Assembly: GCA_015066935.1 (NCBI GenBank)
Contig: SVNK01000002.1
Coordinates: 1-64,000 of the forward strand
Source: Ruminococcus sp.
GTDB taxonomy: Bacteria > Bacillota > Clostridia > Oscillospirales > Ruminococcaceae
Reading direction: 5' to 3'
DNA: 64,000 nucleotides
The notes beneath the pieces were generated by a model. The model was not told the origin of the DNA. It saw only the letters and a list, made by a program, of their open reading frames with translations, and did not search any database. Positions 52,054-60,201 of the stretch are shown piece by piece. The position numbers and the translations under genes are program-made. How positions within the stretch are numbered: position 1 is the first letter of the stretch; each line of letters starts with the position of its first letter.

Positions 52054-52317
52054 ATGAAGATTAACGTAATCGGTGAGAATATTCCCGAAGAAGAAATCAA
52101 TGCGTATATAGACTACGGAAAAAAGAAGTACGTCAACCGTTCTATTACGGAAATGACCGTAAAGACAGACGGTGAGTTCGTTGACCTTCAGTTCCGTTTT
52201 GCGGATGTTCCGTTTGACAGAATAAGGCGGATAACAGGCTACCTTGTGGGTACGCTTGACCGCTTCAACAACGGCAAACGTGCTGAAGAGCACGACCGTG
52301 TTAAGCATACAGTTTAA
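52054..52317 (+). CDS. Small NrdD-like protein with C-terminal glycyl-radical motif
   Basis: The 87-residue protein starts MKINVIGENIPEEEINAYI and ends IRRITGYLVGTLDRFNNGKRAEEHDRVKH. The end resembles the C-terminus of anaerobic ribonucleotide reductase NrdD, where RVCGYLG holds the radical Gly and is followed by RPFNAGK...RRVKH; here the Gly would be Gly62. It has no Cys, so the zinc site that precedes this loop in NrdD is absent. It might be a stand-alone glycyl-radical domain, as GrcA is for pyruvate formate-lyase, or a regulator that keeps only the fold. AAGGAGG sets the start. It sits between a Crp/Fnr regulator and a rubrerythrin. Confidence 0.7.
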   Translation: MKINVIGENIPEEEINAYIDYGKKKYVNRSITEMTVKTDGEFVDLQFRFADVPFDRIRRITGYLVGTLDRFNNGKRAEEHDRVKHTV

Positions 52318-52372
52318 AATGCTTAAAAAAGCTTTTAATATATCAATTTAACAAAATCGGAGGTAATTTATT

Positions 52373-53035
52373 ATGGCTAAGTATGTATGTTCAGTTTGCG
52401 GTTATGTTCATGAGGGAGATTCAGCTCCCGAGAAATGTCCACAGTGCGGAGTTCCTGCTGATAAGTTCACAGAGCAGAAGGCAGCAGTAAAGTATGTATG
52501 TCCCGTATGCGGATATGTTCACGAAGGTGACGAGGCTCCTGAGAAGTGCCCTCAGTGCGGAGTTCCCGGTTCAAAGTTTATTGCTAAGGAAGCAGGCGAC
52601 AAGCTTACATTTGCCTGCGAGCATGAAATCGGTGTTGCAAAGGCTGTAACTGATTCCGAAATCATTGAGGGACTCAGAGCTAACTTCGCAGGTGAGTGTA
52701 CAGAGGTTGGTATGTATCTCGCAATGGCAAGAGTTGCCCACAGAGAGGGATATCCTGAAATCGGTCTTTACTGGGAGAAGGCTGCTTACGAGGAGGCTGA
52801 GCATGCTGCAAAGTTTGCAGAGCTTCTCGGAGAGGTAGTTTCTGCTTCAACAAAGGAAAACCTTACAATGAGAGTTGCTGCTGAGCACGGTGCTACACAG
52901 GGCAAGCTCGACCTTGCAAAGAGAGCAAAGGAGCTCAATCTTGACGCTATTCATGATACAGTTCACGAAATGGCTAAGGACGAAGCAAGACATGGCAAGG
53001 CTTTCGAGGGACTTCTCAAGAGATATTTTGGTTAA
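52373..53035 (+). CDS. Rubrerythrin (reverse type) with two N-terminal rubredoxin domains
   Basis: The 220-residue protein carries two tandem rubredoxin-like iron sites ([13 protein letters not shown]...[10 protein letters not shown] at about 4-28, repeated at about 41-65), then the four-helix di-iron domain with ExxH motifs ([27 protein letters not shown]). Proteins with rubredoxin first are called reverse rubrerythrins and reduce peroxide or oxygen in clostridia. The usual form has a single rubredoxin; the second here is an internal duplication, near-identical in the loops. Strong ribosome site GGAGG. Confidence 0.94.
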   Translation: MAKYVCSVCGYVHEGDSAPEKCPQCGVPADKFTEQKAAVKYVCPVCGYVHEGDEAPEKCPQCGVPGSKFIAKEAGDKLTFACEHEIGVAKAVTDSEIIEGLRANFAGECTEVGMYLAMARVAHREGYPEIGLYWEKAAYEEAEHAAKFAELLGEVVSASTKENLTMRVAAEHGATQGKLDLAKRAKELNLDAIHDTVHEMAKDEARHGKAFEGLLKRYFG

Positions 53036-53041
53036 TAAAAA

Positions 53042-53073
53042 GCGGGATGTCATTGATATGGCATCCCTTTTTT
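53042..53073 (+). terminator. Terminator of rubrerythrin
   Basis: GGGATG (53044-53049) / CATCCC (53062-53067) stem followed by seven Ts. Confidence 0.8.
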
Positions 53074-53215
53074 AATGGGTATAAATTGTCGGGTGGGCTA
53101 AACGACCAATTATGCACACTGTTTTTTGTCTAAAATGACATCTTTCAATCTATTTACTTTTACGCTTTTTTGTGTTAAAATAGAAACAGTATGATTGCAC
53201 GAAAGGATAATTATA

Positions 53216-54850
53216 ATGCCCATTACAGAATTACTTGAAAGAAACGCTCGTATGTACGGGAATGATATTGCACTTGTGGAGGTGAATCCCGAAATAACCG
53301 AGAATCGCCGTGTTACATGGAAAGAATACAATCTTATAGAATCCGCACCGGAAAGTCCGTATCGCCGTGAGATTACATGGTCGGTATTCAATGAAAAGGC
53401 AAACCGTTTTGCGAATATGCTCCTTGAAAGAGGAGTACGGAAGGGCGACAAGGTAGGAATTCTTCTTATGAACTGTCTTGAGTGGCTTCCGATTTATTTC
53501 GGAATACTCAAAACAGGAGCACTTGCAGTACCGCTGAATTTCCGTTACACAGCCGACGAAATCAAGTATTGTCTTGACCTTGCTGAAGTGGACGTGCTTA
53601 TGTTTGGTCCCGAGTTTATCGGCAGAGTAGAGGAAATTGCAGGAGAAATCAGCAAAAACAGACTCCTTTTCTATGTCGGAGAGGGATGTCCGTCGTTTGC
53701 TGAGCATTACGACAGCAATGTTGCAAACTGTTCCAGCACAGCTCCGGAAATAGTACTTACAGAAGAGGACGATGCTGCGATTTATTTTTCATCGGGAACG
53801 ACGGGTTTCCCGAAGGCGATTCTCCACAATCACGAAAGTCTTACACATTCCGCAAAGGTAGAGCAGAATCATCATGGTCAGAGCAGGGAGGACGTTTTCC
53901 TCTGTATACCGCCTCTTTACCATACAGGAGCAAAAATGCACTGGTTCGGAAGTCTCGAATCAGGAAGCAAGGCAGTGCTTCTCAAGGGAGTAAAGCCCAA
54001 GTCGATTATTGAAACAGCTTCAAAGGAAGGCTGTTCAATCGTGTGGCTTCTTGTTCCGTGGGCACAGGATATACTCGATGCCATTGACCGTGGTGAAATA
54101 AATCTTGATGAATACGACCTTTCTCCGTGGAGACTCATGCATATCGGTGCACAGCCTGTACCGCCGTCGCTTATATCACGCTGGAAGGAGAAATTCCCGA
54201 AGCATCAGTATGACACAAATTACGGTCTTAGTGAATCAATCGGACCCGGCTGCGTGCATCTCGGTGTGGAAAACATCCATAAGGTAGGCGCAATCGGAAA
54301 GGCAGGCTTCGGTTGGGAGACTAAAATTGCCGACGAAAACGGAAATGCTGTTGAGCGTGGACAGGTCGGCGAACTTTACGTCAAGGGTCCCGGAGTCATG
54401 ACCTGCTATTACCGTGACGAAAAGGCTACATCGGACACTCTTAAAGACGGCTGGCTCCTTACAGGAGATATGGCTCAGGAGGACGAAGACGGCTTCATTT
54501 TCCTTGTAGACCGCAAAAAGGACGTAATCATCAGCGGCGGAGAGAATCTCTATCCCGTACAGATTGAGGACTTCCTGCGTTCACATCCTGCTGTTAAGGA
54601 CGTAGCTGTAATCGGACTTCCCGACAAGCGTCTCGGCGAGATAGCAGCTGCGATTATTTCCGTCAAAGAGGGGATGATCTGCACTGAGGACGATATCAAT
54701 GCATTCAGCCAGAAAATGCCGAGATACAAGCGTCCGCACAGGATTATCTTTGCAGATGTTCCGAGAAATCCCACAGGCAAGATTGAAAAGCCGAAGCTCC
54801 GTGAGATTTACTGCGGAGAAAGTCTTGTTGCTTCTCAGATAAAGAACTGA
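53216..54850 (+). CDS. AMP-forming acyl-CoA synthetase
   Basis: The 544-residue enzyme activates a carboxylic acid as acyl-AMP and then acyl-CoA. It has the P-loop IYFSSGTTGFPKAIL (about 189-203), YGLSESIGPG, the hinge TGDMAQEDEDGFIFLVDRKKDVIISGGENLYP and the catalytic Lys in NPTGKIEK. Substrate may be a medium or long-chain fatty acid or an aromatic acid. Start at 53216 follows AAAGGA. Its stop overlaps the ATG of the next gene. Confidence 0.92.
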   Translation: MPITELLERNARMYGNDIALVEVNPEITENRRVTWKEYNLIESAPESPYRREITWSVFNEKANRFANMLLERGVRKGDKVGILLMNCLEWLPIYFGILKTGALAVPLNFRYTADEIKYCLDLAEVDVLMFGPEFIGRVEEIAGEISKNRLLFYVGEGCPSFAEHYDSNVANCSSTAPEIVLTEEDDAAIYFSSGTTGFPKAILHNHESLTHSAKVEQNHHGQSREDVFLCIPPLYHTGAKMHWFGSLESGSKAVLLKGVKPKSIIETASKEGCSIVWLLVPWAQDILDAIDRGEINLDEYDLSPWRLMHIGAQPVPPSLISRWKEKFPKHQYDTNYGLSESIGPGCVHLGVENIHKVGAIGKAGFGWETKIADENGNAVERGQVGELYVKGPGVMTCYYRDEKATSDTLKDGWLLTGDMAQEDEDGFIFLVDRKKDVIISGGENLYPVQIEDFLRSHPAVKDVAVIGLPDKRLGEIAAAIISVKEGMICTEDDINAFSQKMPRYKRPHRIIFADVPRNPTGKIEKPKLREIYCGESLVASQIKN

Positions 54851-55506
54851 TGAGGGAATTCAATATATATTTTGTTGGAATATGTCATATTATTGTTCCG
54901 TTTGCAGTAATTATTCTATGGCACAAAAGGACAAATGCACGTTATATGCCTTTTATAGCCGGAGTCCTGATGATAATAGCTCTTTCATTCATCAGGGGAG
55001 CAATCCGAAGTACCTTTGACAGAAGTGACCTGTTTTTAAATCTGATGAAGCAAATTCTGCTTACCTCCGTCTTGGAGGAAGTATGCAGATATATTGCTTT
55101 TTCACACGTGCTGAAGAATTATGACCGACGTGAAGACTCGGTCATGTACGGCGTAGGTCATGGTTTTATGGAAGAAATCGGCACAGCTGTTATGGTGTTC
55201 GGACTTATATCTGAACCTGAAAGAGAAACTATATATACGGATGCAGGTGGATTTTTAATAGGCGGATTTATGGCAATCACAGCACCTCTTTTCCACATTC
55301 TTCTGTCAGCAGCGATATTCTATGCCGTTCAGAGTTACAAGGTGAAAACAGTACTTCCTGCCGCAATTGCATATCACTTTTTCATGAATTTTTTGCGGAT
55401 TTGTGCTCCTGTACCGTTTGATTTCATTCTGGAGTATGGTTCATTGGCAGTCTTGATGATTGTTGTTATACGGCTTTACAGGAAATTGCCCGAAACGGAT
55501 ATATAA
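54850..55506 (+). CDS. YhfC-family membrane protein (putative intramembrane protease)
   Basis: The 218-residue protein has about seven helices and the YhfC pattern LLTSVLEEVCRYIAF (Glu pair) and YGVGHGFMEEIGT, with a late YHFFMNF. YhfC is grouped with glutamic or CPBP-like intramembrane peptidases, but function is unproven. Translationally coupled to the acyl-CoA synthetase (TGATG). Confidence 0.83.
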   Translation: MREFNIYFVGICHIIVPFAVIILWHKRTNARYMPFIAGVLMIIALSFIRGAIRSTFDRSDLFLNLMKQILLTSVLEEVCRYIAFSHVLKNYDRREDSVMYGVGHGFMEEIGTAVMVFGLISEPERETIYTDAGGFLIGGFMAITAPLFHILLSAAIFYAVQSYKVKTVLPAAIAYHFFMNFLRICAPVPFDFILEYGSLAVLMIVVIRLYRKLPETDI

Positions 55507-55509
55507 AGC

Positions 55510-55538
55510 AAAAAGCAGGGATATTCCCTGCTTTTTTA
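55510..55538. terminator. Bidirectional terminator between YhfC and pnuC
   Basis: AAAAGCAGGGA (55510-55520) / TCCCTGCTTTT (55524-55534). T runs lie on both strands between convergent genes. Confidence 0.88.
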
Positions 55539-56225
55539 TATTTTTTGTGATTGACGAATCTTCATTTTCTGCCAGCTGATAAAACCGTAAATATCGTTTG
55601 CGAGGAATGCTGCAAAACATACTGCAACGGAGATATATTCGGAACTATGGAAGCTTGCGAGCGTCCACAGAATAATCAGGACAATATCATTTGCAGCGTA
55701 AGCCACCGCAAAATATGGACTGCGGCGGAAAGTGAGGTATACAGCGATGAAGCTTGTGGTGACGGAGAGTGTACTCGGAATAAGATTTGAAGTGTTGAAG
55801 TGTTTCAGAATGAAATAAAACAGCAGCGTCACGATAATGGTGAGAATTATCATTAAAACATATTCGTTTTTACTGAGCGAATTTACTTTTACTTCGGATT
55901 TTTTGCCGTTGTAGGGATTCCTCAGCCACGACACAAGAGCAAAGGCTGCCATTGGCATGGTCATACCGAGATATGTAATCATTTCGCCGTAATATGAGAA
56001 ACTGTACGAGATAATACCGTAGAGCAGACTGAAAACAATCATCAGAACCTGTCCGAAAGGATTGCCTTTTGCATTGAAAATAAGTGAAGTTACACCGATA
56101 AGCGACGCAGCAAGCGTCATGAAACTTTCTCTGTCGAAAATACAGAATGAAATTATGATAATCAGCGATGACGAAAACCACAGAGTCAGATCCGTTCTGG
56201 AAAAATAGTATTTTAAACCGTGCAT
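55536..56225 (-). CDS. PnuC-family vitamin transporter
   Basis: The 229-residue protein has about seven helices and PnuC features: a middle WLRNPYNGKKSEVKVNSLS linker and late AVAYAANDIVLIILWTLA...FLANDIYGFISWQKM. PnuC-like proteins import nicotinamide riboside, riboflavin or thiamine by facilitated diffusion. The Trp-rich end resembles all three types, so substrate is open. Start at 56225 (MHGLKYY) follows GGAGG. A terminator-like hairpin ends just before the ribosome site. Confidence 0.87.
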   Translation of the reverse strand: MHGLKYYFSRTDLTLWFSSSLIIIISFCIFDRESFMTLAASLIGVTSLIFNAKGNPFGQVLMIVFSLLYGIISYSFSYYGEMITYLGMTMPMAAFALVSWLRNPYNGKKSEVKVNSLSKNEYVLMIILTIIVTLLFYFILKHFNTSNLIPSTLSVTTSFIAVYLTFRRSPYFAVAYAANDIVLIILWTLASFHSSEYISVAVCFAAFLANDIYGFISWQKMKIRQSQKI

Positions 56226-56233
56226 AGAACCTC

Positions 56234-56292
56234 CAAAAAATAAGCATTCGCTGTACATCTTCTAAGACCTGATGATGTACAGACGAATGCTT
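56234..56292 (-). promoter_or_regulatory. Attenuator hairpin in the pnuC leader
   Basis: On the minus strand AAGCATTCG...TGTACATC pairs with GATGTACA...CGAATGCTT (outer arms 56284-56292 with 56242-56250), followed by ATTTTTT that runs straight into GGAGG. A strong intrinsic terminator just before a ribosome site usually means transcription attenuation. The aptamer, if any, would be the 90 nt upstream; I recognise none. Confidence 0.6.
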
Positions 56293-56323
56293 TTAACATT
56301 CTGCTGCCCGGTAGCAGCTTAAA

Positions 56324-56369
56324 GGCGGCACCACACAAAGCCCGTCTTACAGATTTGCACGGTATTGCC
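56324..56369. repeat. MITE-like element, short copy
   Basis: GGCGGCACCACACAAAGCCCG at the left and the inverse GGCAATACCGTGCAAATC at the right match the ends of the 160-bp element at 4928-5087, with the core missing. It is about 46 bp long and lies in the transcribed leader of pnuC. Confidence 0.5.
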
Positions 56370-56388
56370 TTATAAATCATTTTTTATT

Positions 56389-56418
56389 ATTATAGCATAT
56401 AATGATGACATAAGTCAA
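56389..56418 (-). promoter_or_regulatory. Promoter of pnuC
   Basis: Minus strand: -35 TTGACT (56413-56418), 18-bp spacer, -10 TATAAT (56389-56394), giving a leader of about 155 nt. Confidence 0.75.
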
Positions 56419-56455
56419 TGGTCTGCTGATTTGATTGTGAAATTTATAAAAGTAC

Positions 56456-56484
56456 TGGACAAATAGTCACGGATGTGATATAAT
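56456..56484 (+). promoter_or_regulatory. Promoter of the pyrC-pyrF operon
   Basis: -35 TGGACA (56456-56461), 17-bp spacer, -10 TATAAT (56479-56484), giving a leader of about 145 nt. Confidence 0.8.
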
Positions 56485-56573
56485 TATCAGTAATGAACTG
56501 CCTTTAAACTGAACCTGTGATGTCGGCAGAGCGTGTCGGTAAGAAAGCCATAACATATGCTTATTTGGATTTA

Positions 56574-56605
56574 TCTGCTCGTCTGTCGGAACAGGCGGGT
56601 TTTTT
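56574..56605 (+). promoter_or_regulatory. Attenuator hairpin in the pyrC leader
   Basis: CTCGTCTGT pairs with ACAGGCGGG around CGGA and is followed by TTTTTT, an intrinsic terminator about 35 nt before the pyrC start. It implies that transcription into pyrC is conditional. No PyrR-box (CCAGAGAGG-like loop) is visible upstream. Confidence 0.6.
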
Positions 56606-56637
56606 CATGTTTTCAGACAGATAAAACAGGAGGAATT

Positions 56638-57909
56638 ATGGCTGAATCAATACTGATAAAAAATATCCGTGCTGTTGACGATACATTGGATACGGTTACG
56701 GATGTCCTTATTGAAAACGGTGTGATATCCGATGTGAGCGACAATATATCGTCATCTGCGGACTGTGTGATTGACGGAAGCGGACTGATTCTGATGCCGT
56801 CGCTTTTTGATATGCACGTGCATTTCCGTGATCCGGGTCAGACTCATAAGGAGGACATACATACAGGCTGTGCAGCTGCTCTTGCAGGCGGTGTTACCGG
56901 AGTTCTTGCGATGCCCAACACGAATCCTCCGTGCGACAGTCCGGAGATTGTAAGATACATGATTGAAAAGGCAGATGGAACAGGCGTGGACGTTTATCCC
57001 GTCGGATGCATTACAGCAGGTATGAACGGAGAGACTCTCAGTGATTACGATGCTCTCAAAGAAGCAGGATGTATCTGTATTTCCGACGACGGCAGACCTG
57101 TCAAGGATGCCGGAATGATGCTTGAAGCACTGAAAAAGACAAACGAAAACGGACTTCTTGCAGCGTCCCACTGTGAGGATATGAGCATAATAAACGGCGG
57201 AATCATGAACAAGGGCAGAGTTTCCGAGGAACTCGGCGTCAAAGGTATGGACAGAGCGTCTGAGGACAGTATAACGGCTCGTGAGATAACGCTTGCTGCA
57301 TCTGCCGACGCAAGAATACATATCTGTCACGTTTCAACATCAGGAAGTACAGACATTATCCGTTTTGCAAAGTCAAAGGGAGTCAAGGTTACATGCGAGA
57401 CGGGACCGCACTATTTTATGCTGACTGATGAGCTTCTCCGCAAGCGTGATGCCGATTACAGAATGAATCCTCCGCTTAGAACACAGTCGGATGTCAGGGC
57501 AATTATTGACGGCTTAAAGGACGGCACAATCGACTGTATTATTACTGACCACGCTCCTCATACTGCTGAGGAAAAAGCGGATTTTGAGAAAGCTCCCAAC
57601 GGCGTTGTCGGACTTGAGACGTCTCTTGCCGCTTCATTGACGGCTCTTTATCATACGGGTGAGCTGAGTCTCAATCGTATTGCGGAGCTTATGTGCATTA
57701 ATCCGAGAAAGATACTCGGACTCGATATTCCGTACATACGCAGGGGAATGACCGCAGACCTTGTAATTGCAGACCCCGACATGGAGTGGACGGTAGTTCC
57801 GGAAAAGCTCCATTCGAAATCACACAATACGGTTTTCAAGGGGATGACCTTCAAGGGCAAGCCTCTTGTGACTATATCAAAAGGAATAATACGATACGAC
57901 GAAAGGTGA
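56638..57909 (+). CDS. pyrC: Dihydroorotase
   Basis: The 423-residue amidohydrolase closes carbamoyl-aspartate to dihydroorotate in pyrimidine synthesis. It has the metal motif DMHVHFRDPGQTHKED (about 58-73), AMPNTNP, SHCED, HICHVSTSGS and ITDHAPH. Start at 56638 (MAESILIK) follows AGGAGG and lies after the attenuator. pyrF follows 9 bp downstream. Confidence 0.96.
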   Translation: MAESILIKNIRAVDDTLDTVTDVLIENGVISDVSDNISSSADCVIDGSGLILMPSLFDMHVHFRDPGQTHKEDIHTGCAAALAGGVTGVLAMPNTNPPCDSPEIVRYMIEKADGTGVDVYPVGCITAGMNGETLSDYDALKEAGCICISDDGRPVKDAGMMLEALKKTNENGLLAASHCEDMSIINGGIMNKGRVSEELGVKGMDRASEDSITAREITLAASADARIHICHVSTSGSTDIIRFAKSKGVKVTCETGPHYFMLTDELLRKRDADYRMNPPLRTQSDVRAIIDGLKDGTIDCIITDHAPHTAEEKADFEKAPNGVVGLETSLAASLTALYHTGELSLNRIAELMCINPRKILGLDIPYIRRGMTADLVIADPDMEWTVVPEKLHSKSHNTVFKGMTFKGKPLVTISKGIIRYDER

Positions 57910-57918
57910 GGTTAAACT

Positions 57919-58845
57919 ATGTCATTTGACAGACTTATTGAAAAAATCATTGAAATGAAGAACCCGACTGTTGTCGGACTTGATCCCAAGCTTGAATATG
58001 TTCCCCAGTTCATCCGCAGACGCTATCAGGAAAGCGACGGCTGGACTCTCAAAGCTGCTTCCAAGGCAATATTTGATTTCAATCAGGCAATTATCGACGA
58101 GATACATGACATAGTTCCCGCAATCAAGCCTCAGGCAGCTTACTATGAAATGTTCGGACATTACGGAATCAGAGCACTTGAAAAGACAATCCGCTATGCA
58201 AAGCTTAACGGAATGTTCGTAATTACCGACGGTAAGAGAAACGACATCGGTGCAACCATGGAAGCGTATACAAATGCTCACCTCGGAACAGTTACCGTAG
58301 AGGACAGCGAAATCGAGCCTTTCGGTGCAGACGCTCTCACAGTAAACGGTTACCTCGGAACAGACGGTATCGCACCTCTTCTCAAGGTGTGCAAGGAGCG
58401 TGACAAGGGTATTTACGTACTTGTCAAGACTTCAAACCCTTCAAGCGGCGAGCTTCAGGATTTAAAGCTTGAGGACGGAACTCCCATTTATGCAAGAATG
58501 GGTGATATGTGTGAGAAGTGGGGCGAGGACAACATCGGTAAGTACGGATATTCTGCTGTAGGAGCAGTTGTCGGAGCTACATACCCCGAAATGCTCACAG
58601 AGCTCAGAAAGAGACTTCCGCATACAATGTTCCTTGTACCGGGATACGGTGCACAGGGCGGCGGAGCTGAAGGTCTCAAGGGTGGATTTGACGAAAACGG
58701 TCTCGGAGCAATTGTAAATTCAAGCCGTGCTGTAATGTGTGCATACCAGAAGGAAGGCTGCGACGAGCGTGATTTTGCAAAGGCAGCACGCCGTGAGGTT
58801 ATCCGCATGAGAGATGACATCACACAGTACATAAATCTTAAGTAA
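57919..58845 (+). CDS. pyrF: Orotidine-5'-phosphate decarboxylase, type 2
   Basis: The 308-residue enzyme makes UMP. VVGLDPKLEYVP (about 14-25), the catalytic DGKRNDIGATMEAY and VPGYGAQGGGAEGL mark the longer type 2 PyrF. Ribosome site GGTGAGG. Same operon as pyrC. Confidence 0.96.
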   Translation: MSFDRLIEKIIEMKNPTVVGLDPKLEYVPQFIRRRYQESDGWTLKAASKAIFDFNQAIIDEIHDIVPAIKPQAAYYEMFGHYGIRALEKTIRYAKLNGMFVITDGKRNDIGATMEAYTNAHLGTVTVEDSEIEPFGADALTVNGYLGTDGIAPLLKVCKERDKGIYVLVKTSNPSSGELQDLKLEDGTPIYARMGDMCEKWGEDNIGKYGYSAVGAVVGATYPEMLTELRKRLPHTMFLVPGYGAQGGGAEGLKGGFDENGLGAIVNSSRAVMCAYQKEGCDERDFAKAARREVIRMRDDITQYINLK

Positions 58846-58914
58846 AACGAATTTTGTACAGTTTATTTTGCTGGGCATATAATAAACCATATATCTGTAT
58901 TGAGGTGTTGACTT

Positions 58915-59433
58915 ATGAATAATAAAAAAATCAGAATGATTACGTACACTGCATTGTTTGCAGCACTTACATGTATTGCAACGATGATAATACGTATTCC
59001 GACTCCGACAAAAGGGTATGTGAATCTCGGCGACTGTATCGTGAACATTTCGGCGTGGATTCTCGGACCTGCTTACGGTGCGGCAGCCGCAGGCATAGGC
59101 TCGGCGTTTGCTGATATAATGTCGGGATACATGGTGTATGCACCTGCAACCCTCATTATAAAAGGAATTATGGCGGCTGTATCATTCGGAGTTGTTGCGG
59201 TTTTTTCAAGAAAAAAGCAGACATCGGTTCCCGTAAGGATTATGGCAGCTGTTGCCGCAGAGCTTGTTATGGCGATCGGATATATGGCGTTTGAGACTGT
59301 GATGTATGGTTCTTTTGCAACTGCGATGCTTGGTATACCCGGAAACATTGCACAGGGAGTCATGGGAGTAATCAGCTCAGTAACCATTTATGAGGCGGTA
59401 ATAAAGAAATTACCTGATATTAAGCATGGATAA
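58915..59433 (+). CDS. ECF transporter S component
   Basis: The 172-residue protein has about six helices and the S-component pattern TALFAALTCIATMIIRIPTPTKGYVNLGDCIVNISAWILGPAYGAAAAGIGSAFAD. It captures a vitamin or nucleobase-like ligand for a shared ECF ATPase module encoded elsewhere. Neighbouring pyrimidine genes suggest, but do not prove, a link. It overlaps the next gene by 8 bp. Confidence 0.88.
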   Translation: MNNKKIRMITYTALFAALTCIATMIIRIPTPTKGYVNLGDCIVNISAWILGPAYGAAAAGIGSAFADIMSGYMVYAPATLIIKGIMAAVSFGVVAVFSRKKQTSVPVRIMAAVAAELVMAIGYMAFETVMYGSFATAMLGIPGNIAQGVMGVISSVTIYEAVIKKLPDIKHG

Positions 59434-60145
59434 CAGATTTTCAAGAACAGAAATGCTTTTCGGAAGCGACGGAATGACCGCACTTTCGTCGGCGAGAGTC
59501 GCAGTATTCGGAGTAGGCGGAGTAGGCGGTTATGTTGTTGAAGCACTTGCACGTTCAGGAGTCGGTGCACTCGACCTCATTGATAACGACACGGTGAGTC
59601 TTACAAATATAAACCGACAGATTATTGCGCTCACAAGCACTGTCGGCAGATATAAGGTTGATGTGGCAAAGGAACGTGTTCTGGACATCAATCCCGAATG
59701 TAAGGTGACGGTTCACAGGACGTTTTTTATGCCTGATTGTTCTCAAGAGTTCGATTTTACACAGTATGACTATGTTGTGGACGCAATTGATACCGTTACA
59801 GGCAAGATAGAGATAATCATGAAGGCACAGGAAGCGGGAGTACCAGTTATAAGCTCCATGGGAGCAGGCAATAAGCTTGATCCGACTGCGTTTGAGGTTG
59901 CTGACATATACAGTACCTCGGTGTGTCCGCTTGCAAGAGCAATGCGGCAGAATCTGAAACGCAGGGGAGTAAAGAAGCTGAAAGTGGTTTATTCCAAGGA
60001 ACAGCCTGCCGTACAGCAGAGCAGTGTACAGAATGACGAAGCGGTTCATACGGGACGAGCTATACCTGCATCGAATGCGTTTGTTCCGTCGGTAGCAGGA
60101 CTCATAATAGCCGGAGAGGTCATCAAAGAGCTTACGAATACATAA
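59426..60145 (+). CDS. tcdA: tRNA threonylcarbamoyladenosine dehydratase (TcdA/CsdL)
   Basis: The 239-residue ThiF/E1-like enzyme has FSRTEMLFGSDGM, nucleotide loop VFGVGGVGGYVVEAL, DNDTVSLTNINRQ and GAGNKLDPTAFEVADI. TcdA turns t6A37 of tRNA into its cyclic form with ATP. The start is inside the S-component gene without a strong ribosome site, so expression is probably coupled. Confidence 0.92.
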   Translation: MDNRFSRTEMLFGSDGMTALSSARVAVFGVGGVGGYVVEALARSGVGALDLIDNDTVSLTNINRQIIALTSTVGRYKVDVAKERVLDINPECKVTVHRTFFMPDCSQEFDFTQYDYVVDAIDTVTGKIEIIMKAQEAGVPVISSMGAGNKLDPTAFEVADIYSTSVCPLARAMRQNLKRRGVKKLKVVYSKEQPAVQQSSVQNDEAVHTGRAIPASNAFVPSVAGLIIAGEVIKELTNT

Positions 60146-60201
60146 CTATTTATGATTTTTGTTACAATCAGTTTGATAAATTAGAATTTGGAGATGTTCA
60201 A

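Noticed and set aside
56226-56390. TPP or FMN riboswitch upstream of pnuC
   Set aside because: Neither the TPP CTGAGA/ACCTGA pair nor the FMN aptamer core is present on the transcribed strand.
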